A DNA stretch of 64,000 bases from contig OY282610.1 of NCBI GenBank assembly GCA_958298945.1, forward strand, positions 42,725,667-42,789,666, in the 5' to 3' direction. The position numbers were made by a program, and so were the translations under genes. Shown here piece after piece: positions 1 to 10,122 of this stretch (position 1 is the stretch's first letter; each line of letters opens with the position of its first letter). The DNA is from Atherix ibis (lineage: Eukaryota; Arthropoda; Insecta; Diptera; Athericidae). The notes beneath the pieces were generated by a model, which searched no databases, was not told the origin of the DNA, and saw only the letters and a list, made by a program, of their open reading frames with translations.

Positions 1-299
1 ATTTCATGAATAGTCTTGCACTTTGTACCGATTTCCTTATTTCGATTATAATATAAGAGAAATAAATTAATTATTCTTTATTTTATATTAGAATGTTAGT
101 TAGTTGCAGTATAAACTGCTAGTATCATATAAGAAAACTATTTAGCTGCTATTTCATATTTTCTACAAAAAAAGAAAGAAAATAAATTCGTGATTTTGAC
201 AATTATTTGTATAAGTTATTCTCTTTTTTCTTTGAAAAATACTATTGTAAATAAAATTTAAACTATCTTAATAATTTTATAAATAAAACTATAGCGTTA

Positions 300-3200
300 A
301 CTGAGATAGTTCTAAAGATATTATAATTAAGACCCATACACTTTAGTCGGAATTTTCAACAAAATCTTCACTTTCTAAAAAAATGCAAAAATAATATATT
401 TCGGTCAACGTTAAATGTTTAAATATTTTCTTAATTAGGACCCTAGAATTTAATGAGTCCTAATTTTAATTGAGGACCAAGCAGTATAAAATATTTTTTT
501 TTGGAATATTTTCACAGCTCAGATTATATTCAGCACATGAATTTTAGAATAAAATGTAAAAAATTTCAAACTTTTCTGCTTTATGACCTTATAATTTAGA
601 TGGAATATTTTAAAAAACTGAGACTCTGCCATATAAAATGATTTTGAAAATAATTTCAAAGCTCATATTATGCAAATTTAAAAATATATAATTTCAGAAT
701 GTGCATCGAACGTCAAATATTCAATTTTTTTTTAAATTAAGACCCTAGAATTTTAAAACTTTCGAATTGATGACTAAGCAGTATAAAATTTTTTTTTTTT
801 GGAATATTTTCACGGCTCAGATTATATACGTTTTCCTAAAAAAAAATTAAACACATGAACTTTTGAATAAAATATCAAAAATTTTAAACTTTTTTGCTTT
901 ATGACCTTACAATTCAAATGGAATATTTTAAAAACTGAGACCATGCAGTATGAAATAATTTTGAAAATAATTTCAAAGCTCATATTATGCAAATTTTAAA
1001 AAAAGAAATTATTTCAGAATGTGTATCGAACGTCAAATATTCAATTCTTTTCTTAATTAAGACCCTAGAATTTTAAAACTTTCGAATTGATGACTAAGCA
1101 GTATAAATTTGGAATATTTTCACTGCTCAGATTATTTAAGTTTTTCTAAAAAAAAATTAAGCACATGAAGTTTAGAAAAAAATGCCAAAAATTTTAAACT
1201 TTTCTGCTTAATGACCTTACAATTCGGATGGAATATTTTAATAACTGAGACCATGCAGTATGAAATAATTTTGAAAATAATTTCAAAGCTCATATTATGC
1301 AAATATTAAAAAAGAAATTTATTTCAGAATGTGCATCGAACGTCAAATATTCAATTATTTTCTTAATTAAGACCCTAGAATTTTCAAACTTTCGAATTGA
1401 GGACTAAGCAGTATAAAATGTTTTCCTTTTGGAATATTTTCACGGCTCAGATTATTTAAGTTTTTCTAAAAAAAAATTAAGCACATGAAGTTTAGAAAAA
1501 AATGCCAAAAATTTTAAACTTTTCTGCTTAATGACCTTACAAATCAAATGGAATATTTTAAAAACTGAGACCATGCAGTATGAAATAATTTTGAAAATAA
1601 TTTCAAAGCTCATATTATGCAAATTTTAAAAAAAGAAATTATTTCAGAATGTGTATCGAACGTCAAATATTCAATTCTTTTCTTAATTAAGACCCTAGAA
1701 TTTTAAAACTTTCGAATTGATGACTAAGCAGTATAAATTTGGAATATTTTCACTGCTCAGATTATTTAAGTTTTTCTAAAAAAAAATTAAGCACATGAAG
1801 TTTAGAAAAAAATGCCAAAAATTTTAAACTTTTCTGCTTAATGACCTTACAAATCAAATGGAATATTTTAAAAACTGAGACAATGCAGTATGAAATAATT
1901 TTGAAAATAATTTCAAAACTCATATTATGCAAATTTAAAAAAAAAAATTATTTCAGAATGCGCATCGAACGTCAAATATTCAATTCTTTTCTTAATTAAG
2001 ACCCTAGAATTTTGAAACTTTCGAATTGATGACTAAGCAGTATAAAATTTTTTTTTTGGAATATTTGCACGGCTCAGATTACTTAAGTTTTTCTAAAAAA
2101 AATGAAGCACATGAAGTTTAGAATAAAATGTCAAAAATTTTAAACTTTTCTGCTTTATGACCTTACAATTCGGATGGAATATTTTAATAACTGAGACCAT
2201 GCAGTATGAAATAATTTTGAAAATAATTTCAAAGCTCATATTATGCAAATTTTAAAAAATAAATTATTTCAGAATGCGCATCGAACGTCAAATATTCAAT
2301 TCTTTTCTTAATTAAGACCCTAGAATTTTGAAACTTTCGAATTGATGACTAAGCAGTATAAAATTTTTTTTTTGGAATATTTTCATGGCTCAGATTATAT
2401 AAGTTTTTGTAAAAAAAAATTAAGCACATGAAGTTTATAATAAAATGTCAAAAATTTTAAACTTTTCTGCGTTATGACCTTAAAATTTAGATGGAATATT
2501 TAAAAAAACTGAGACTCTGCCATGTAAAATGATTTTGAAAATAATTTCAAAACTCATATTATGCAAATTTAAAAATAAATTATTTCAGAATGTGCATCTG
2601 ACGTCAAATATTCAATTCTTTTTCCAACTAAGACCCTAGAATTTTAAAACTTTCGAGTTGATGACTAAGCAGTATAAAATGGTTTTTTTTTTTTTGAATA
2701 TTTTCACGGCTCAGAATATATACGTTTTCCTAAAAAAAATTTAAGCACATGAACTTTTGAATAAAATATCAAAAATCTTAAACTTTTTTGCTTTATGACC
2801 TTACAATTTAGATGGAATATTTTAAAAAACTGAGAGCCTGCCATGTAAAATGATTTTGAAAATAATTTCAAAACTCTGATTACGCAAATTTAAAAAAAAA
2901 AACAATTATTGCAGAATGTGCATCCAACGTCAAATATTCAATTCTTTTCTTAATTAAGACCCTAGAATATTAAAACTTTCTAATTGAAGACCAAGCAGTG
3001 TAAAATGTTTTTTTTTGTTGATAATTGAGCAAATTTTCCTTCAATTTTATATTTAAGGGAAAATTTACTCAATTTTTAGTCTCTGCAATTACATTTAATC
3101 GATCAGAAAAAGTCTATCCTAAGTTTAGACCCGACAATTAATATGGAGTATATTAAAAATATTGAACTGAACTCCATATAATCTCAATTTTTAAAATAAT

Positions 3201-3990
3201 TCTGAAGACCATGCAGTTTAAAAGTGTTTTTGGAATAATTTCTAGGCTGAAAATGGGTAGATTTTTGTTTAGTTTTAGAATCCAGCATGTACACTTTAAT
3301 TTGATTATTCAGATAATATCTTTCCTGAGTAAGGACCGTTGAATTTACAAGGTATTTTTGAAACTGAAAAGCATTCAGTCCAGGGCAATTTTTAAAATAA
3401 TTTTAAGACAAAGATTGCGGATGTTTTTCATCAAAAAGTTAGAGACAAAACTTTTCAAATAAAGCCTCTTCAATAAACATTGATTATTCAGGAAAAATCT
3501 TTCTTGAGCTAAATTTCTAGAATAAATATGAACTATACTACAATTTTTTAAATAAAAATCATGCATTTTAAAATTCTAAGGTTTAGAAAAATAAATTGTA
3601 ACATAAATCATATAAAATTAAAATATATTATTTTCTATAAACTGTAGACTTAAGACCATATAGCTTATAATGATTTTTTGGAATAATTTCAATGCCCAAA
3701 GTATGTAAACTTTTCTTCAAAAATTTGGGAACATGAATTTGAGAACTAAATCTTTACAGCGAATATCGATTTAAAAATCTTTCCTGTGTTTAGACCACCG
3801 AATTCAAACTGTATGTGGTCTCACAGAGATGTGTCAAAAAATTTCATATTTTAATTGAATTCTCAAAAGAAAATCTTCAAATTATTTTCTTGATTTCAAG
3901 TAATATGCTGATTTGGAGGCTTTCTCTTTATAACTCCATCGTTTAATGACATGTTTTTGGGAAAATATTAATTGTCTATTATTTTTGTCT
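300..3990. repeat. Satellite array 1, ~302-326 bp units, homogenised core with degraded edges
   Basis: A tandem array whose unit can be phased on the motif gaccctagaa, found at 439, 741, 1061, 1371, 1691, 2000, 2316, 2632 and 2958, giving spacings of 302, 320, 310, 320, 309, 316, 316 and 326 bp. Each unit also carries aagcagtataaa, a run of T, ggaatattttca and a catattatgcaaat segment. Units at 1061 and 1691 are almost identical over their first 150 bp and share a short T-run deletion, so part of the core is arranged as a ~630-bp dimer. Before 439 and from about 3010 to 3990 only decayed units remain (for example near 3210, 3330 and 3650). No coding frame of interest was seen. Confidence 0.9.
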
Positions 3991-5400
3991 CCATAAAAAT
4001 TATTTACATACTTCTTTTTATACAAAATTTAATATTTTCTTATCTATTCTATTAGTACGAGTATAAGTTTAAATTCTAAGTTTTTCATATTTTTATTAGA
4101 AAATTGTTCTAATTTAATAGAAATATTTTTATTCGAATAATAAAAAATTTCTCAATATATTTGGTCATTTTTAAAAGGATTAATATTTTTAATAATACCA
4201 TATTTAATATTTGGCTGAAAATTTCTTTATTACAATTTAACGAAGAAAATTGCAATTATTTTATCATAAAAATTTGCAACAATATAATTTTTCTCTCCTT
4301 ACTATAAATAAGTAGACTTTGCTAAAAGATAATACGTAATAGAAATTATATAAATATTATCCAAAATGAGAACAAAGATATTATTCCAAGAATTTTTCGG
4401 CAGAATTTCAGATTTTTTAATACTGAACCAGGTACAATACATTTTGTATAGAAATTAATTTCATATTTGATGATATACAAATTGGATTTTTTTTTAAGAG
4501 ATATTCGGTATTATAGTAACTTTGGCAAATTTTATTTATTATATGATACAATGGAAAAAAAAGCTTTTTGTAAAAAAAAAAAAAAAAAAGCAACGAAATC
4601 GTGAGTTTACAGAAATTTTACTGTACAATTCCACTTTTAATTTATTGTATTGAATAAAAACAAAATACACACTGGACTTATTGAACTTGTTGTTAGAACT
4701 GTTCGTTTATTGTTATTTGAATTTTTTCCTTGAATTACTACCCATACAAGTTTAAGTTTAAAGTTTAAAGGCAAAAGGTGCAGAAATAAATAATAATTTT
4801 TTGAATAATGCCTCAGACACGCAAATCTAATTAGCAGGAATTCTAGTATACAAAAAAAAAAAAGCTTATTGCCCCTTGACATACCGACCGACTAGCGATC
4901 AAAACCAGTTCTAAGTATTCTCGAAGCGGCACCACAATGGAAAAACATTGCTTACCGTGAAGATGACTGCTTGCATAATTAATGCGAAACTAGAATTAAG
5001 CAAAAAAGTCATTTTAGAATTTGTAATAACTTTCAATCGTTGGTTAATCAACGTTAGTAGCTGTTCTAATATTGAAAAGAAATAAAAAAAAAAAGTGAAA
5101 TAAAAAAGCTAGTAGCAAAAAGTAAAAGCTCACACATCTTCCTTATTCTAAATCAAACTTTAATGGATCCGCCTCACCCCGATTCACCATAACCTAGCCT
5201 AACCTAGGGCGATAACGCAACGTGCTCGATTAACGATCAGCAATTAATGATCGATAATTGTACGTCGTAGTATGTTCATAATCGACCTAATCGGAACAGG
5301 AATCCCGGGGGAGTAGAGACCGGCAATAATAAGAAAAAGAACTGGGACCATGGCTTTTCCGATAATCAACAAAGTTATTGTAATGCATTCGAAGTGAATA
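3991..5400. other. AT-rich spacer, then upstream region of the glycine-rich gene
   Basis: No gene or repeat that I can support between the satellite and the promoter. 3991-4900 is very AT-rich with homopolymer runs. From about 4880 the composition is more balanced. A stretch around 5185-5300 contains acctagcctaacctagg and several ATTAAT/GATCG words that could be upstream regulatory sequence of the gene at 5475, but no specific factor site can be assigned. Confidence 0.4.
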
Positions 5401-5419
5401 GGCACAGCTTCTCAGCCAG

Positions 5420-5455
5420 TATATAAAGCTGGGATGATAGATTGAACATTCAGTT
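5420..5455 (+). promoter_or_regulatory. Core promoter: TATA box plus arthropod initiator
   Basis: TATATAAAG at 5420-5428 is a strong TATA box. TCAGTT at 5450-5455 matches the arthropod initiator TCAGT, with the predicted +1 A at 5452. The distance from the first T of the TATA box to that A is 32 bp, the canonical spacing. This gives a 5' UTR of only 23 nt before the ATG at 5475. The match is seen in the sequence; the start site itself is inferred. Confidence 0.85.
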
Positions 5456-5474
5456 TAGATTTAACTTTACGATT

Positions 5475-7448
5475 ATGAAGGTTCTAATATTGTTTGTGGC
5501 GACCTCAGCCTTTGTAGGTCTTGCCTGTGCAGGTGAATTGATTTTGTTCAGTTTTTGCATATTGAATTAGTTTAAATGAACGTTTATTGTACTTATTGCA
5601 GATGTGAAACATTTAAAAAGTCTTTATGGAGGTGGTGGTGGCGGTGCGCATGGTGGAGGTGGATTACAAACAGGTGGCGGTAGTCTGCTTGGTGGTCTTA
5701 GCAGCAGTTCAGCTAATGCTGCAGCGCAAAGTAGCGCTACGGGCGGCGGCGGTGGATTGCATGGAGGACTGAGTGGAAGTTCTGCAAATGCTGCAAGCCA
5801 GAGCGGTAGTATTGGTGGAGGCGGATATGGAGCGGGTGGCAAACATCCTGGAGGTGGAAGCCATGGCGGATTGAGCGGCTCTTCTGCAAATTCTGGATCA
5901 CACAGTGGTGGTGGTGGCATTGTATTTGACGGCGGTGCCGGTGGAGGATTAGGTGGAGGTGGTGGTCACGGAGGTGGACTTGGCGGTGGTCACGGAGGTG
6001 GACTTGGCGGTGGTCACGGAGGTGGACTCGGCGGTGGTCATGGAGGTGGACTCGGCGGTGGTCACGGAGGTGGAATTGGAGGTGGAATTGGAGGTGGAAT
6101 TGGAGGTGGAATTGGAGGTGGTCACGGAGGTGGTCACGGAGGTGGACTCGGCGGTGGTAACGGAGGTGGAATCGGTGGTGGCCATGGAGGTGGACTCGGT
6201 GGTGGCCATGGAGGTGGAGCCGGTGGTGGCCATGGAGGTGGACTTGGTGGTGGCCACGGAGGTGGACTTGGTGGTGGCCACGGAGGTGGACTTGGTGGTG
6301 GCCACGGAGGTGGACTTGGTGGTGGTCATGGAGGTGCAGGCGGAATACATGGAGGATCGAGTGGTGGCTCTTCGCATGCTGGTTCGCTAGGTGGTGGTCA
6401 TAGCGGCGGTGGATACGGAGGAAGTGGTAGACGTCCTGGTGGCGGAATACATGGTGGTGGAGGTGGAATTCAAGGTGGATCGAGCGGTGCTTCTGCAAAT
6501 ACTGGATCGCATAGCGGTGGCGGCGGAATTATATTTGGTGGCGATGCTGGTGGCGGATTAGGTGGAGGACATGGTGGTGGACTTGGCGGTGGTCATGGAG
6601 GTGGTATTGGTGGTGGTCATGGAGGTGGACTTGGCGGTGGTCATGGAGGTGGACTTGGCGGTGGTCATGGAGGTGGACTCGGCGGTGGTCATGGAGGTGG
6701 TATTGGTGGTGGTCATGGAGGTGGACTTGGCGGTGGTCATGGAGGAGGTATTGGTGGAGGATTGAGCGGTGGTTCTTCACATTCTGGTGGAGGTGGAGGT
6801 GGCTATGGAGGAGGTGGTCGATTACCCGGTGGAGGTGCCCACGGTGGTGGCGGTGCTGGCGGTGGTGGACATGGTGGAGGCCATGGAGGTGGACTTGGTG
6901 GTGGCGGCGGTTTGAGCGGTGGTTCTGCAAATGCCGGATCACTTAGCGGAGGTGGCGGTATTCTTTTCGGTGGCGGACACGGTGGTGGATTAGGCGGAGG
7001 CGGTGGACACGGAGGTGGACTTGGAGGTGGACTTGGAGGTGGACTTGGTGGTGGACTTGGAGGTGGTCTTGGAGTTGGGCTCGGTGGAGGTGGTGGATTA
7101 GGTGGTGGTTCTGCACATGGCGGTGGTGGCGGTGGATATGGTGGAAAATCACCTGGAGGTGGTCACCATGGTGGAGGTGGTGGACTTAGCGGTAGTTCAG
7201 CAAATGCCGGTGCAACAAGTGGTGCAGGAGGAATAGGTCACGGTCTCGGCGGATCAGGTTCTTCTGCCACAGCAAATAGTGCATCTAATTCATTTGGCCA
7301 CGGCGGTGGTTTAGCGGGCTCTTCAGCATCTTCACATGCGTCAAGTTCATCATTTGGCGGCGGTTTTGGAGGCGGTTTAGGTGGTGGCCATGGAGGTGGT
7401 TTTGGCGGAAGTCATAGCGCAGCATCAGCGCTTGCCAGCACTTTCTAA
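5475..7448 (+). CDS. Secreted glycine/histidine-rich repeat protein (two exons), structural protein candidate
   Basis: Exon 1 is 5475-5532 and exon 2 is 5602-7448, with an intron at 5533-5601 (69 nt, CAG/GTGAAT donor, TTGCAG acceptor, phase 1). The product is 634 aa. Exon 1 encodes a typical signal peptide, MKVLILFVATSAFVGLACA, with likely cleavage before Asp20. The mature protein begins DVKHLKSLYGG and is then almost only Gly with His, Leu, Ser and Ala. Long runs of an eight-residue repeat HGGGLGGG are separated by linkers of the form GYGxGG(K/R)xPGGG followed by SSANAGSxSGGGGI(V/I/L)F. The C-terminus is richer in Ala and Ser. Such low-complexity secreted proteins occur in insect cuticle, silk and adhesive secretions, and as glycine-rich antimicrobial peptides. 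The size and modular build favour a structural role, which is inference. A strong TATA/Inr promoter precedes it and AATAAA lies 96 nt after the stop. Exact orthology is unknown. Confidence 0.9.
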
Positions 7449-7543
7449 CGTTAGATTTAAATATAAATTCTCCTAAATGTTTAGCACATTAAGAAAATTT
7501 AAAAAGAAAAAAAAACGTATTAATTATTGAATTTAAATTTATT

Positions 7544-7549
7544 AATAAA
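7544..7549 (+). other. Polyadenylation signal of the glycine-rich gene
   Basis: AATAAA, 96 nt downstream of the TAA stop at 7446-7448, followed by A-rich sequence. It is the first good signal after the stop. In such AT-rich DNA the word also arises by chance, so the position is likely but not proven. Confidence 0.55.
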
Positions 7550-8924
7550 AAAATGTCAAAAGTGAAATTATTGCATCTTTTTTATTTATACAATTTTCCA
7601 AATTATCCAAAATTCTACTAAGTTTTCTGGTGTAGTCCAATATACTGCATTTTTTTTTTACCAAATGTGCATAAATAAAATGAATAAAAGCATTTACAAA
7701 AATATAAGTTACTTAACCGCGATAATAATGAAGTGCATTTTGTAAACGTGCATAAATGTTTACTTTGTACAAATTACATTCAACTAGAAACATTTCCGAA
7801 ATATATAAAACAAGTAAAAATGATTTTCTCTGAGCAATTTGTATGTTTATTTTTTGCCTTTTTACGTATTTGCCTATTTTTTTAAGCACAATTTTGAATA
7901 GGAAATTGTTCAAGCCATTTTATAGTTGCGCTTTTATGTTGAATGAAATAAGGTAAACAAAAAAAAATCAAAAACTCAAATAGTGCATAGTATTTTTGTG
8001 GGATTTTAATTTTTTTCACAATTTTTGTTTTTTTTTTTTAATTTGCAACTGAAAATATTTTTAACCATTTTTAGCTTTACCACCGGATGCAAATTAGAAA
8101 TCAGTGCTATGAGCACTATTGTTGTATGGAATTGTGCTTAAATATAAAATCGAGCAGATCCTTAATAGCCGCTAGCCTGTAAATCTATTTTCCTATTTAT
8201 TGTTCGGCAGTTAAAAAACCGAACAATATGTGGGTGCCGATATTTATGGCCATTACCAATGCCAGCATAGAACTTGCCATTGCCATTCCCGTTTTCGTTG
8301 AGGTTGCCTGAAAGCATGTCAGGACGAAACGTAGTTAATAGCTTTCGTGGTTCCCGTTTGTCTGCGGTTCGACACAATTTGCAGTTTTTGTGCCAACGAA
8401 GAGCATTTGGTGTTTGATATTATTTTCGTTTTTCTCTAACAAAATACGCTTCTATTATTATCGTTAGACATGGACATATATTTGGATACTTTTGATATAA
8501 AAAAAAAAAAAAAAACATAACCAAATAAATAATATAAGAAATAAGGTATATTAGGTACACCTTTTCACTTTGATCGAATAATAGTCAACATTATCGTTAT
8601 TTACGAACCCCTTAATAGTTATTAGCAAACAAATTAGGCTATTTTCAAATGAATTTATTTTATCAATTTCCATTAACTTATCTTATATTTGAGCACATTT
8701 TATCACGCAACTTCCTATTAATAAACACTATCATTGGCACTTTCTACATCAAATCATCGTACTTAATATGATTTTTCTTTTTATTATTTATTTTATATTT
8801 TATCAACAAATAAAAAGTCTAAAATTCTTACAGAGTTTTTCGATAGATGTGATATGCGTTTTTTTTCTAAAGTATAACGAAAATTTTTTAAAAAGTTTAA
8901 TCAATTTAATTATTTTCTCAAAAT
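7550..8924. other. Intergenic region without a recognisable gene
   Basis: Mostly AT-rich. A less AT-rich island at about 8160-8410 has no convincing coding frame, but contains a perfect 10-bp inverted repeat with an 11-nt spacer (8198-8207 and 8219-8228, tattgttcgg / ccgaacaata). No splice-supported exon was recognised. Confidence 0.4.
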
Positions 8925-9572
8925 AGCATCATTCAAATGGTCGTATCTGCTTCTGTTTATTACGTATTTGTCAATCAATATTCAATTTTAATACAGCAAT
9001 GATTGTTGTTTTATTGACATAGAACAACGACTTCAAATAATCCCACAAGAAGATGTCTAAAGGTGTTAAAAGCCAACTTCTTGCACATCTGCATTTCTTG
9101 ACATTATCGATTCGCCAAACTTTTCCCGCAATAAATCGATTGGGGAATGGGCTGTGTGGCACATAGCGCAGTTTTGGGTTGAAAACGCTTTGAAATTGAT
9201 TATTTTGGATCTATATCAATACTTAACATACCTGAACGTAAGATAAAGATACGATCGAAATGTCGGGATAATATTCCCGGTATTTTGATCGTATCTTTTT
9301 CTTACTGGCACAGGAACTTTATATAAAGAAATATTGCATTCGAAAATTTTCTACAGTTTGACAAATAGCGAGCATACTAGACTGATTATAATGAGCATAA
9401 ATTGAAAGAAATGCACGATAAGTTGCAATAAAACAATAATTATTTTGAGAAAAAAAATTTGATATGTTTCAAGCGCTGTTAAATCGTTTATCTTTTTATG
9501 AATAAATTGTAAACAATACTAAATATAGCTGACAATAACAAAATACATTATACCTATTGAAAAACTCCTTAA
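8925..9572 (-). mobile_element. Ancient DD41D-type mariner remnant
   Basis: On the minus strand this segment aligns by eye with the better copies at 38528-39789. The stretch near 8931 matches the end of the transposase gene (cattcaaatgg), that near 9030 encodes a degraded form of the FLWGYLKSL region, and that near 9345-9440 matches the N-terminal part (cgacgaatagcgagcaca in the better copy). The right end near 9550-9572 (attatacctattgaaaaact) resembles the terminal repeat of that family. Large internal losses and many substitutions make it one of the oldest copies here. The hairpin at 9238-9305 lies inside it. Confidence 0.6.
9238..9305. repeat. Near-perfect 31-bp inverted repeat (hairpin) inside a mariner remnant
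   Basis: Left arm 9238-9268 and right arm 9275-9305 are complementary at 27 of 31 positions, with the 6-nt loop TAATAT. Two of the mismatches become G-U pairs in RNA. Read on the minus strand, the right arm lines up with mariner coding sequence (VPVRKR, compared with VPIRQR in the better copies), so the left arm looks like an inverted copy of the transposon sequence next to it. Confidence 0.85.
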
Positions 9573-9871
9573 AACGTTTTTAGTTCTGTAAGTAAAAAAT
9601 ATGTGACGGTCATAGAAGTTAAAAAAGATTTTTATCAACTTTTGAATTTGTATTTTCCTATATTTTTCTCTATTTTGGGTTATCCAATATATTTGTATTG
9701 AATTAAAATAATTTTCTAAAGTAAAATTATACGTTATTTTCATTTAAAAAAAAGGAAGTTTGTAGCCCCAATTGTAAGTTAATAAATAGGTATGGGTCGG
9801 CAGAGAACGTGCTTGGTTCATTGTAATTTTAGGGAATTTTTTGGCCTCAATAAAACTTGCATATGTACTGT

Positions 9872-9922
9872 GAAATAATGTGTGAGAGCAGAATAGGACA
9901 TTCTGCTCTCACACATTATTTC
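9872..9922. repeat. Perfect 23-bp inverted repeat with 5-nt loop
   Basis: Arms 9872-9894 and 9900-9922 are exact reverse complements, with loop AGGAC (9895-9899). The right arm corresponds to the I-like LINE sequence around 48920-48950, so it is the ancestral arm and the left arm is probably a local inverted duplication. A transcript would form a very stable stem, but I see nothing suggesting a microRNA gene beyond the hairpin itself. Confidence 0.9.
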
Positions 9923-10122
9923 TTATTCGCGAAATATCCTCTTCCCATCTCCCATGGGTATAAGCTTAAATCCGCTGTTTGGTTATAGATGGCGTCAGTG
10001 AGCGTATTAAGGTACAATGAACACGCCATACTTTTTTTTATGAGTTTGTCATCTGTCTACATTAATCTGTGCATATTGTCAGCAATTTCGTACAACAACA
10101 TACATTTTTTCCTTTGGTAATC

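Noticed and set aside
439..3010. CRISPR array
   Set aside because: Units are ~315 bp with no short repeat/spacer pattern; the context is eukaryotic satellite DNA.
5953..6390. Plus-strand Val/Glu-rich frame inside the glycine-rich gene
   Set aside because: Frame-shifted reading of the same 24-bp repeat.
5737..6498. Long minus-strand open frame opposite the glycine-rich gene, His/Arg-rich, 253 codons
   Set aside because: It is a by-product of the GGT/GGA/CAT repeat, which lacks stops in several frames; no independent promoter or composition of a real protein.
9872..9922. microRNA precursor
   Set aside because: The stem is perfect but short (23 bp, 5-nt loop), one arm is LINE sequence, and insect microRNA precursors usually have imperfect ~30-bp stems with larger loops.
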